The position numbers and the translations under genes were made by a program. Under the pieces are notes generated by a model. The model worked only from the letters and a program-made list of their open reading frames with translations, had not been told where the DNA came from and made no database searches. From contig CAZLZS010000014.1 in assembly GCA_964564105.1 (NCBI GenBank), positions 1 through 11,782 on the forward strand: 11,782 nucleotides of DNA, in the 5' to 3' direction. Below are positions 5,577 to 11,782 of the stretch, one piece after another. Numbering within the stretch: position 1 is the first letter of the stretch; each line of letters opens with the position of its first letter. The stretch comes from JACOZG01 sp964564105 (GTDB lineage Bacteria; Patescibacteriota; Minisyncoccia; Phycocordibacterales; JACOZG01).

Positions 5577-5607
5577 AAAAAAAACCGCCCCACTGAAAGC
5601 AGGGCGG
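5577..5607 (-). terminator. Intrinsic terminator after the DUF2817-like gene
   Basis: On the minus strand CCGCCC (5607-5602) pairs with GGGCGG (5590-5585) across an 11-nt loop, followed by eight T (5584-5577). This is a textbook rho-independent terminator. It lies 56 bases past the stop of the DUF2817-like gene and directly before the ThiF promoter. Confidence 0.88.
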
Positions 5608-5629
5608 CTGTGTCAACACCGAGTGGCCT

Positions 5630-5650
5630 TGTCAAGGCGTTACCTTGACA
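5630..5650. repeat. Short inverted repeat between stop codon and terminator
   Basis: TGTCAAGG (5630-5637) and CCTTGACA (5643-5650) are perfect 8-bp arms around five bases. It lies 13 bases after the stop of the DUF2817-like gene and before its terminator. No T-run follows, so it may stabilise the 3' end of the mRNA or be a binding site. Role unknown. Confidence 0.5.
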
Positions 5651-5663
5651 TGACGAAACCAAC

Positions 5664-6785
5664 CTATGATTCGGACAGGCCACGGACCACGGTCCGGAAG
5701 ATCGGCATAAAGCCGCCACGGCAGACGGCAGACCAATTCCGGTCATCTTCAAAACCAGAATTTGGCGGATAAAACAGATTTCGAAATTGCCGTTGTCCCT
5801 CTTTCGTTGTACTACATTCAGTTTTTAACCAGACAGTTCCGTCTGCCGGTTGGTGCTGGTGTGTCCAATTCTCCGCCACGAAAACTGGGAAACCTTGCTC
5901 AAACGGCTTGGTGCCGATCCCGCAAGCCAGGGCCGTCACTTCGGTTTTCGGCAGACACCGCGCCACGAAAGATAAGAGATCAGACGACACGACATTGACG
6001 ATCTCGGTCTGGCCGAGGTTGGGAAAAACCGGAGCCAGACCAAACCAAGACCGAATCCGTTCCTGAAGCTTCTGATCATCTGGTCTGGCCGAGGAGATCA
6101 AGATGATCTCGCCCCACTCACCGAGGCCGGTGTGAATGTCGAGTATGGCCAAGTGACGGCAGGGATCTTTCAAGTGATAGTAACAGTACCATTGAAGCGA
6201 TTTCAAACTCCACGACTTTTCTTGACCGCCATAGAAAATCCCTCTTGGATTGTCGTACTGACCGTAAAACACTTGGGCGCGCAGATGCTTGCACTTTTCC
6301 GGATTCGTCAACCAGCCAGTCAATTCTCTGTACCATTCCTCGTCGCACTGTTCTGGATTGACCAGAGCGTTGATCTCGGAATCAAGTGCCGGCAGGATAG
6401 GCGGCAAAGTAGACCAGCCATTGCGATTGAGATCCACATTATTCTTGTCCGTCCGCCGGCCGTGCGCCCAGCCCCAAGGGTTAAGCGCCACCACGAACAC
6501 GAGTCCGACGTCTTTCGGCAACTGCTCGTGAACCCGCTTTTGCAGAAGATCAAACTGTAAATCATAACCGGCTGGTCCTTCCACACCGTGCGTGCCCGAG
6601 ATGACCATAATGATCTTCGGGGCCTCGAGCCGGTAAGACAGAAACAAAATGCCGAGCTCGGCACCGCGGCTCGCCGACAAACCCGCATCAGGAGCACAAA
6701 CTCGAACAAATCCCGACTTTTGAGCCAGTCGCCCAATGTTATCTAATCTCCCTCCTAACCCATCAACACTGAATAGTTCTGCCAC
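5664..6785 (-). CDS. DUF2817-family M14-like zinc carboxypeptidase homologue with a changed active site
   Basis: This is a 373-residue protein of the DUF2817 group, related to M14 metallocarboxypeptidases. Recognisable features are SGTHGVEGPAG with presumed zinc ligands H66 and E69, ALNPWGWAHGRR, NNVDLNRN with R121 (substrate-binding Asn-Arg pair), FPRG-like NPRGIFYGG, and LDIHTGLG with the third ligand H218. In this family a glutamate is expected just before the GT of an E-aromatic-GT motif, and it is the likely general base. Here the tract reads ALACGIGTKP, with glycine 289 (codon GGG, 5919-5921) in that place. The protein may therefore be inactive or use another residue. There is no signal peptide. 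The start is GTG, supported by AAAGGA nine bases upstream, the clearest Shine-Dalgarno in the window. It lies 78 bases after dnaJ on the same strand with no terminator between, so read-through from the chaperone operon is possible. Substrate unknown. Confidence 0.82.
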   Translation of the reverse strand: MAELFSVDGLGGRLDNIGRLAQKSGFVRVCAPDAGLSASRGAELGILFLSYRLEAPKIIMVISGTHGVEGPAGYDLQFDLLQKRVHEQLPKDVGLVFVVALNPWGWAHGRRTDKNNVDLNRNGWSTLPPILPALDSEINALVNPEQCDEEWYRELTGWLTNPEKCKHLRAQVFYGQYDNPRGIFYGGQEKSWSLKSLQWYCYYHLKDPCRHLAILDIHTGLGEWGEIILISSARPDDQKLQERIRSWFGLAPVFPNLGQTEIVNVVSSDLLSFVARCLPKTEVTALACGIGTKPFEQGFPVFVAENWTHQHQPADGTVWLKTECSTTKEGQRQFRNLFYPPNSGFEDDRNWSAVCRGGFMPIFRTVVRGLSES

Positions 6786-6837
6786 GCTTCACCATCCTTT
6801 CGTTTTTTATGGCTTAATGCCAAAGAACTCTTTCAAG

Positions 6838-6866
6838 AATTTAGCATAATAGTTTTAGTTTGTCTA
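6838..6866 (-). promoter_or_regulatory. Candidate promoter of the DUF2817-like gene
   Basis: On the minus strand TAGACA (6866-6861) and TAAATT (6843-6838) are spaced 17 bp apart, and TGC precedes the -10 (extended form). Transcription would start near 6831, leaving a leader of about 45 nt that includes the AAAGGA ribosome site. The -35 box touches the end of dnaJ. Confidence 0.45.
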
Positions 6867-7949
6867 TAACCCCTCGGCGCGGAGGTCCTCAATAATCTTT
6901 CGCGCTTTTTTGGATAATTTATCCGGCGTTTTGACTTTGATGTGAATATAGAGATCGCCACGCCGGCCGGGCCCGGTGGGCACGCCACGACCCTTAACGC
7001 GCAGGATCTCACCGCTCGAAATCCCTTCCGGAACCTTCACCTTAACTTGACCATCCAGAGTTTTTAATTCCTGCTCGACGCCCAAGATAGCGTCTGACAA
7101 TTTAATGTTCAAATCCATGGCCAGATTGTCACTCTCGCGCCGGAACACCGGGTGGCGCTCCACATGCACTTTGACATACAGATCGCCGGCGACGCCCTTC
7201 GGCGCGGCTTCGCCGCGGCCGGCCAGACGGATCATTTCACCGTCAGTGATGCCGGGCGGAATTGTCACCTTAATTTCTTCATTTTTGCGCATCACGCCGT
7301 GACCGCCACAGATAGCGCACCGATGTTCCGGCACTTCGCCAGCGCCGGCGCAAATCTCGCACTCACGCACGGCGGAGAACGAACCGAGGAGCGAGCGACG
7401 GGTTTCGCGGATCTGGCCGCGGCCGTTGCAGGTAACGCACTGTTGTTTACTCGAACCGGGTTCGGCGCCGCTACCGGCGCAATGATCGCATTGGCCGATT
7501 TTAGTGATCAATAAAGTTCGTTCGTTGCCAAAGATCGCTTCCCCAAAAGGAATCTGGATGTCCACCGAGATGTCGCGGCCACGACGAGTCCGTCGTCGGC
7601 CGGCGCGCACCGGGCCACCGCCGAAGAATTCACCGAACAAATCGCCTAAATCAAATTGGAATGTTTGCCCGCCGGTATCGAATCCGCCAAAATCCCAGCC
7701 GCCGGCGGCTTGTTGATTCCAATCTGGCCCGGCGCCACCCGCTTGGCCATAATTATCATAGGCCTGACGTTTGCGCACGTCCGAGAGCACCTGATAGGCC
7801 TCATTCACTTCTTTAAATTTACCCTCGTCGCCGCCTTTCTTGTCCGGATGATATCTGTGCGCTAATTTATGGAACGCTTTTTTAATATCGTCCGAAGTCG
7901 CACCGCGTTCCACCCCTAAAATTTGATAATAATCTTTAGCCATCGTCAT
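6864..7949 (-). CDS. dnaJ: Chaperone DnaJ (Hsp40, type I)
   Basis: DnaJ is the co-chaperone that delivers clients to DnaK and stimulates its ATPase. The J domain (about residues 5-70) has the essential HPD (34-36). A Gly/Phe-rich linker follows (about 71-112). The zinc-finger region (about 154-221) has all four CxxCxGxG-type repeats: CDHCAGSG, CVTCNGRG, CEICAGAG and CAICGGHG. The C-terminal client-binding domains run to 361, close to the usual length. ATG 7949 overlaps the dnaK stop by four bases (ATGA). A second ATG at 7943 would give the canonical N-terminus MAKDYYQILG and is equally likely. No Shine-Dalgarno is visible, so translational coupling to dnaK is probable. It is the third gene of grpE-dnaK-dnaJ. 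Confidence 0.97.
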   Translation of the reverse strand: MTMAKDYYQILGVERGATSDDIKKAFHKLAHRYHPDKKGGDEGKFKEVNEAYQVLSDVRKRQAYDNYGQAGGAGPDWNQQAAGGWDFGGFDTGGQTFQFDLGDLFGEFFGGGPVRAGRRRTRRGRDISVDIQIPFGEAIFGNERTLLITKIGQCDHCAGSGAEPGSSKQQCVTCNGRGQIRETRRSLLGSFSAVRECEICAGAGEVPEHRCAICGGHGVMRKNEEIKVTIPPGITDGEMIRLAGRGEAAPKGVAGDLYVKVHVERHPVFRRESDNLAMDLNIKLSDAILGVEQELKTLDGQVKVKVPEGISSGEILRVKGRGVPTGPGRRGDLYIHIKVKTPDKLSKKARKIIEDLRAEGL

Positions 7950-9841
7950 TTGACTTCGGCGTCGCGAACATTATCGCCGCCGGTCTGACCGTCGCCGGGA
8001 TTCTGATTATTCGGTCCGGTGTTGGCTTGACGCTGGATGGCCTCGCCGATTTTTGACATCGCGGTTGAAAGTTCGGCACTAGCGCGCCGCAAATCATCTA
8101 AGCCGGCGCCACTATCGCGCGCCTGTTTAACTTTACTAATCTTTTCCGCCACCTCTTTTTTTATCTCATCGTTCACTTTGCCCGCGGCATCGCGGAGCGC
8201 CTTTTCCGCCACATAAACCAACTGATCGGCGACATTCCGCGCTTCAGCTTCTTCCTGTTTCCGACGATCTTCTTCGGCGTGAACCTCGGCCTCTTTCTTC
8301 ATCCGTTCAATATCTTCAGGCTTCAAACTCGAACGGGCCTCAATCCGAATTGACTGCTCGCGGCCTGTGGCCTTATCGCGCGCCTTCACGCTCAAAATGC
8401 CGCTGGCGTCAATATCAAAAGTAACCTCGATCTGCGGCAGACCGCGCGACGAGGGCGGCAAGCCGTCCAAGATAAAGCGCCCCAACGATTTATTATCAGT
8501 GACCATCGGTCGCTCGCCCTGGAGCACATGGATTTCCACCGAGGTTTGATTATCCGCGGCGGTCGAGAAAATCTGAGATTTCGAAACCGGAATCGTGGTA
8601 TTCCGCTCAATAATTTTGGTCTTGACGCCGCCGAGCGTCTCGATGCCGAAAGACAGCGGGATAACATCAAGCAAGAGCACATCTTTGACATCGCCCTGGA
8701 AGATGCCGGCCTGGATTGCCGCGCCGACGGCTACCACTTCATCAGGGTTGATCGAACGATTCGGTTCTTTGTTGAAAAATTTCTTGACCGCGGCCACGAT
8801 CGCCGGCATGCGCGTCTGGCCGCCAACCAGAATCACCTCGTCAATGTCCGCCAGTTTATAGCCCGAGGCCTCGAGGGCCCGACGGGTAATGTCAATCGAG
8901 CGATCAATAAACTCACGCGCTAACTCCTCCAATTTAGCCCGCGTCATCTTCATCAGGAGATGGCGCGGCCCACTGGCATCCGAAGTAATGAACGGGATAT
9001 TAATTTCCGACTCTAGAGTTTCCGACAATTCGTGTTTGGTCTTTTCCGCCGCTTCTTTGAGTCGTTGAAGAGCCAAGGGATCCTTGGTCACATCAATCCC
9101 GGACTCTTTCTTAAACTCATCGGCGATCCAACGGATAATTTTCTGGTCAATGTCGTCACCGCCCATGTGCGAATCGCCGTCGGTGGACTTAACTTGGATG
9201 CTCTGCTCGCCTCCCTCTCCGGTGATATCGAGGATGGAAACATCAAAGGTGCCGCCGCCGAAATCATAAACCGCGATCTGCTCATCTTTCTTTTTGTTGA
9301 AACCGTAGGCCAAAGCTGCGGCCGTCGGCTCATTGATAATCCGTTTGACCTTGAAGCCGGCGATTTCGCCGGCGTCGCGCGTCGCCTTACGCTGGGAATC
9401 ATCGAAATAAGCCGGCACGGTGATCACCGCTTCCTCAATCTTCTCGCCCAGTTTGGCTTCGCCGTCGCGCTTCAACTTTTGCAAAATCATGGCCGAGATT
9501 TCCTCCGGGCGATGATGCTTATCGCCCAATTTAACCTTGACCCCACCGTCATCGGAACGCTCGATGGCAAAAGGCACAATCTCCTTATCACGCTTGACAT
9601 GCGGATCGTCAAATCGGTGACCCATCAAGCGCTTGATGCCAAAAATAGTATTGGTGGGATTGGTAATCGCCTGTCGTTTGGCCAGAAGGCCGACTAAACG
9701 TTCACTTGATTTAGAATGGGCCACGACCGAGGGGGTGGTTCGCGCGCCCTCGCTGTTCTCAATGATTTTCGGCGCGCCGCCTTCGACATAGGCCATCGCC
9801 GAGTAAGTGGTTCCGAGATCAATGCCAAGAATCTTTGCCAT
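7946..9841 (-). CDS. dnaK: Chaperone DnaK (Hsp70)
   Basis: DnaK is the ATP-driven chaperone that binds exposed hydrophobic segments; it works with DnaJ and GrpE. The nucleotide-binding domain (about residues 1-385) starts MAKILGIDLGTTYSAMAYVEG and carries VPAYFDDSQRKATRDAG, INEPTAAALAYG, VYDFGGGTFDVSIL and the linker-side DEVILVGGQTRMP. The substrate-binding domain begins after DVLLLDVIPLSFGIETLGG, and the helical lid follows from about 505. The flexible tail is rich in N, G and Q and ends DAEVK, close to but not identical with the usual EEVD/EEKK-like end. At 631 residues it has full length. It starts two bases after grpE and overlaps dnaJ by four, with no Shine-Dalgarno, so the three are almost certainly co-translated. 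Confidence 0.98.
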   Translation of the reverse strand: MAKILGIDLGTTYSAMAYVEGGAPKIIENSEGARTTPSVVAHSKSSERLVGLLAKRQAITNPTNTIFGIKRLMGHRFDDPHVKRDKEIVPFAIERSDDGGVKVKLGDKHHRPEEISAMILQKLKRDGEAKLGEKIEEAVITVPAYFDDSQRKATRDAGEIAGFKVKRIINEPTAAALAYGFNKKKDEQIAVYDFGGGTFDVSILDITGEGGEQSIQVKSTDGDSHMGGDDIDQKIIRWIADEFKKESGIDVTKDPLALQRLKEAAEKTKHELSETLESEINIPFITSDASGPRHLLMKMTRAKLEELAREFIDRSIDITRRALEASGYKLADIDEVILVGGQTRMPAIVAAVKKFFNKEPNRSINPDEVVAVGAAIQAGIFQGDVKDVLLLDVIPLSFGIETLGGVKTKIIERNTTIPVSKSQIFSTAADNQTSVEIHVLQGERPMVTDNKSLGRFILDGLPPSSRGLPQIEVTFDIDASGILSVKARDKATGREQSIRIEARSSLKPEDIERMKKEAEVHAEEDRRKQEEAEARNVADQLVYVAEKALRDAAGKVNDEIKKEVAEKISKVKQARDSGAGLDDLRRASAELSTAMSKIGEAIQRQANTGPNNQNPGDGQTGGDNVRDAEVK

Positions 9842-9843
9842 GT

Positions 9844-10422
9844 TTATTGATTGGTGGCCGACCCAACTCTAACTTGCGCCGGCCGAATTATTTTATTATG
9901 CAAACTATAACCTTTTTGCACGACCTTAACGACGCGGTTAAGCTCTTCGGGCTTATCCGTCGCCACCAATTCCAGAGCATGATGCCGTAAAGGGTCAAAA
10001 TTTTCATGCAGCGCCAAAATTTCTCTCAAACCGTGCTGGGTTAAAATGTTCAAGAGTTTGGTGTAAATATATTCTACGCCCCGGCGCCAATTTTCGTCAA
10101 CCACCTCCCATTGTTCGCGATTGGCAAAAGCCAATTCAAAACTGTCCGCTAGATCAATCAGTTCCCGCAAAACCCCCTCGTTGGCAAACTTGACGATTTC
10201 ACTGCGGTTGGCCTCCACCTCTCGTCGCAAATTCAAGTAATCGGCCTTGAGCCGCTGCGACATGGCCAGATAGTCCTGTTTCTCGCTCTGACACTGTTTC
10301 AGTTCGTCTCGCAGTTTCTTTAATTTAGCCTCGGCTGTTTCCACCGCACCCTCGCCATCTTCGGGCACGATTTCCTCTGTCCCTTTTTCCGTACTCTGTT
10401 CAATATTTTCCTCTGGTTCCAT
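9844..10422 (-). CDS. grpE: GrpE nucleotide-exchange factor of DnaK
   Basis: GrpE releases ADP from DnaK and so resets its cycle. The 192-residue protein has the family layout: an acidic, disordered N-terminus (about 1-30), a long dimerising coiled coil (about 31-85) and a compact beta domain. The C-terminal domain ends with the diagnostic GYSLHNKIIRPAQVRVG. It is the first gene of the chaperone operon. A consensus-like promoter lies upstream and gives a leader of only about ten bases with no visible Shine-Dalgarno. No hrcA gene is adjacent and no CIRCE-type repeat is seen. Confidence 0.96.
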   Translation of the reverse strand: MEPEENIEQSTEKGTEEIVPEDGEGAVETAEAKLKKLRDELKQCQSEKQDYLAMSQRLKADYLNLRREVEANRSEIVKFANEGVLRELIDLADSFELAFANREQWEVVDENWRRGVEYIYTKLLNILTQHGLREILALHENFDPLRHHALELVATDKPEELNRVVKVVQKGYSLHNKIIRPAQVRVGSATNQ

Positions 10423-10439
10423 GAGTTTAAAGATATTCT

Positions 10440-10467
10440 ATCATACACGATTCCCGTCCCCTGTCAA
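10440..10467 (-). promoter_or_regulatory. Promoter of the grpE-dnaK-dnaJ operon
   Basis: On the minus strand a perfect TTGACA (10467-10462) and TATGAT (10445-10440, five of six) are spaced 16 bp apart. Expected transcription start is near 10433, about ten bases before the grpE ATG. This is a housekeeping-type promoter. The -35 box lies one base beyond the T-run of the preceding terminator. No heat-shock operator (CIRCE) is visible nearby. Confidence 0.75.
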
Positions 10468-10468
10468 C

Positions 10469-10495
10469 AAAAAAGGACCCCCCTTCGAGAGGTCC
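10469..10495 (-). terminator. Intrinsic terminator after the propeller-like gene
   Basis: On the minus strand GGACCTCTC (10495-10487) pairs with GGGGGGTCC (10483-10475) through nine pairs, two of them G-U, around a three-base loop. Six T follow (10474-10469). It lies 18 bases past the stop of the propeller-like gene. Confidence 0.88.
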
Positions 10496-10513
10496 CTTAG
10501 CTACTACTAGCGA

Positions 10514-11575
10514 TTATTTTAGTCCGAGCACTTCAAGCACAAAGAACGATGGTAGATCCGGACCCCGTGATGAGTCGTTGCCCCAACTTGATGCCGCCAA
10601 GACCAGATTATCCAAGCCATCAAACCACAGAGCTCGAATTTCGATGTCTTCGGCGCCGGTATGGCCAGTAGCCGTTCGCAGGTCAACACTAGAAACAAGA
10701 GGCGACGGATCCAGAAAAAGGTCAAACAGATCAACCGAGCCTCCTTCGGTGCCGCCAATCAAGAAGTTCACCCCGGCTTGATTCACCACCGCTACCGTAT
10801 TGGTCGCGGGACGAGCAATGAATTGGTTCAGAGTTAAAGTGTCTTTACGGTAAACAAATATACCCGGGCCGCAACAACCCGGAACGGTTTGGTACAGGCA
10901 GGCACGATCACCGAAAAGAGCGACTTGACTGCTCGCCGGGTTAGCAATTCGACCAACAACCACAGCCGTCCGACGATCATAGACTTCGGTGACCCAGGGA
11001 GAAAAGATCTGGCCGTAGATTAAGCCGATCGGAGCATCCAGATTGTTCTTCTTCAGCCCTAATCCGACCTCACCCTCATTCAACATCGAGAGATAGACTC
11101 GACTCTGATCCACTTCCATTTCTGCTTGCCCCCTGGAAACATAAAGGTCGCTTCCGAGAACTGTCAAAGAATTGAGTCCGAAGTCAGAAAGCGGAACAGT
11201 TTTTACCAACCGCAACGGCCAAGTCTTGCAGAAAATTTTGAGCTCGCCGTCAGCCGCCGACACATAAAGGTAATTCCGATCACCACGCACGGCTGCGAGT
11301 GATACCCCCAAGTCAACGCCCTGAATCAGAGGAAAATCCGCCAACCGGTCACGCGCCAACACGAACAGTACACCCTCAGAAGAAGCGAGGTAAATTCGCT
11401 CTTTGTCAGCGTAGATCGTTTGGTCTTGAAGAAAACTCCCCGGTATCTGGTCCCGAGCACTGAGTAAGACGAGTGACGGATCGGCTTCGGCCCGATGAAT
11501 GGCGAGCCAGCCGACGCTAACGACCAGAATGACCATTGCCACCCCGACCTTTTTTCGACATCCGACGGTCCACAT
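10514..11575 (-). CDS. Exported or membrane-anchored protein with beta-propeller-like repeats, function unknown
   Basis: The start chosen is ATG 11575 (353 residues). It puts a basic segment (GCRKK) and a hydrophobic helix (GVAMVILVVSVGWLAI) at the N-terminus, a signal peptide or anchor possibly cut after AEA. GGCAGGG six bases upstream is a fair ribosome site. The frame is open to a TTG at 11659, but those 28 extra residues would bury the signal. The rest is mostly beta strand, with repeated units of about 40-50 residues that pair a D-x-x-x-LY-hydrophobic strand with an E-G/hydrophobic F-V strand. Examples are DKERIYLASSEGVLFVLAR, DRNYLYVSAADGELKIF and DRACLYQTV with GIFVYRKD. About five or six such units suggest a small propeller fold. 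No catalytic motif is recognised. It has its own promoter and terminator, and a leader of about 110 nt. Confidence 0.75.
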   Translation of the reverse strand: MWTVGCRKKVGVAMVILVVSVGWLAIHRAEADPSLVLLSARDQIPGSFLQDQTIYADKERIYLASSEGVLFVLARDRLADFPLIQGVDLGVSLAAVRGDRNYLYVSAADGELKIFCKTWPLRLVKTVPLSDFGLNSLTVLGSDLYVSRGQAEMEVDQSRVYLSMLNEGEVGLGLKKNNLDAPIGLIYGQIFSPWVTEVYDRRTAVVVGRIANPASSQVALFGDRACLYQTVPGCCGPGIFVYRKDTLTLNQFIARPATNTVAVVNQAGVNFLIGGTEGGSVDLFDLFLDPSPLVSSVDLRTATGHTGAEDIEIRALWFDGLDNLVLAASSWGNDSSRGPDLPSFFVLEVLGLK

Positions 11576-11592
11576 TTGAACCCTGCCTTTCC

Positions 11593-11607
11593 GGACCGAT
11601 CTGGTCC
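11593..11607. repeat. Inverted repeat in the leader of the propeller-like gene
   Basis: GGACC (11593-11597) and GGTCC (11603-11607) flank five bases. In the transcript this forms a small hairpin just upstream of the ribosome site GGCAGGG and the ATG at 11575, so it might affect translation. It is short and could be chance. Confidence 0.35.
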
Positions 11608-11635
11608 AAAAACCACAAATTCCTGTATTGCTATT

Positions 11636-11651
11636 GCATGTTTCAACATGC
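11636..11651. repeat. Operator-like palindrome in the leader of the propeller-like gene
   Basis: GCATGTT (11636-11642) and AACATGC (11645-11651) are perfect 7-bp arms around two bases. A two-base centre is too tight for an RNA hairpin with all pairs formed, so this looks more like a dimeric protein-binding site. It lies about 40 bases downstream of the predicted transcription start, where a bound repressor could block elongation. No regulator is identified. Confidence 0.45.
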
Positions 11652-11694
11652 TCGTTCAAGTTATCAACGAACTGGAAAAACCACTGTTATTATA

Positions 11695-11722
11695 ATTATC
11701 ATACCATGGTCTAGTTTGTCAA
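11695..11722 (-). promoter_or_regulatory. Promoter of the propeller-like gene
   Basis: On the minus strand a perfect TTGACA (11722-11717) is followed after 16 bp by GATAAT (11700-11695). A perfect TATAAT lies directly after it (11694-11689), but at 22-bp spacing. Transcription should start near 11688, giving a leader of about 110 nt to the ATG at 11575. Confidence 0.7.
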
Positions 11723-11742
11723 CTCCGCGCAATGGTTCAATA

Positions 11743-11775
11743 GCTTGGAACCACTTTAACGGTTAAAATCCAAGC
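11743..11775. repeat. Nested inverted repeats upstream of the propeller-like gene's promoter
   Basis: GCTTGGA (11743-11749) and TCCAAGC (11769-11775) are perfect 7-bp arms. Between them lies a second palindrome, TTTAAC-g-GTTAAA (11755-11767). No T-run follows in either direction, so it does not read as a terminator. It could be an upstream operator or part of an element cut off by the window end. Confidence 0.45.
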
Positions 11776-11782
11776 CTATGGC

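Noticed and set aside
5560..5619. N-terminal extension of the ThiF-like protein to ATG 5619
   Set aside because: The extra 20 residues would be encoded by the terminator hairpin and its T-run. The internal ATG at 5559 has a promoter at leaderless spacing.
4042..6785. ThiF-like plus DUF2817-like peptidase as a ubiquitin-like conjugation/deconjugation system
   Set aside because: They are in separate transcription units divided by a strong terminator. No ubiquitin-like or E2 gene is present, and the peptidase lacks JAB motifs. Adjacency alone is not enough.
6811..6823. TGGC-attaa-GCCA hairpin between dnaJ and the DUF2817-like gene as a terminator
   Set aside because: The stem is only four pairs, and on the transcribed minus strand it is followed by A residues, not T. 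It cannot be called a terminator for dnaJ.
9032..9697. Long open frame of 221 codons antisense to dnaK
   Set aside because: It is a shadow of the highly conserved dnaK codons. The translation shows no recognisable domain and no start signals.
11576..11659. 28-residue N-terminal extension of the propeller-like protein from TTG 11659
   Set aside because: It would put a polar, Cys-containing segment before the signal peptide. The ATG at 11575 has a better ribosome site and a normal signal-peptide layout.
1..11782. CRISPR array, tRNA, rRNA, insertion sequence, prophage or toxin-antitoxin pair
   Set aside because: I looked for regularly spaced repeats, cloverleaf-like stems with a T-loop motif, transposase motifs and small paired frames, and found none convincing.

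Overview
The window looks like a fragment of a streamlined bacterial chromosome, most plausibly from the Candidate Phyla Radiation (Patescibacteria). The evidence is indirect: compact gene spacing, a shortened glutamyl-tRNA synthetase, and a cluster of small cell-wall and membrane proteins of the kind common in that group (a coiled-coil M23 peptidase, a single-domain lysozyme-like transglycosylase, a short membrane protein, and a membrane-anchored Ada-like metal-binding protein). Base composition is roughly balanced. No 16S or other decisive marker is present. As I recall, several CPR lineages, including Microgenomates, lack ribosomal protein L9; the intact rplI here would then argue against those lineages.

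Layout, left to right. Bases 1-173 hold the probable tail of an upstream gene and the gltX promoter. On the plus strand, gltX (174-1430), an M23 peptidase (1411-2676, overlapping gltX) and a 47-residue membrane protein (2678-2821) form one tight operon, closed by two tandem hairpins (2822-2914). A lysozyme-like transglycosylase follows (to 3405). A small membrane protein on the minus strand (3435-3800) meets rpmA (3792-4064) head to head, and the two start codons lie in the same nine bases. rpmA then runs tail to tail into rplI (4042-4488, minus), overlapping it by 23 bp. rplI is the second gene of an operon led by a ThiF/E1-like enzyme (4495-5559). A terminator separates this from a DUF2817-type zinc peptidase homologue (5664-6785), which lies downstream of the chaperone operon grpE-dnaK-dnaJ (10422 down to 6864). 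The last gene (10514-11575, minus) encodes an exported or membrane-anchored protein with beta-propeller-like repeats, and it has a long structured leader.

Functionally the window combines translation (gltX, rpmA, rplI), protein folding (grpE-dnaK-dnaJ), envelope remodelling (M23 peptidase, transglycosylase, small membrane proteins) and three proteins of open function (ThiF-like, DUF2817-like, propeller-like).

The most interesting signal is in the expression architecture. Several genes carry a -10 box 6-9 bases before the start codon, which predicts leaderless or nearly leaderless mRNAs. Clear Shine-Dalgarno sequences are rare. Terminators abut or overlap the promoter of the next gene, and neighbouring genes overlap at starts and stops. 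I see no tRNA, rRNA, CRISPR array, insertion sequence or phage gene.
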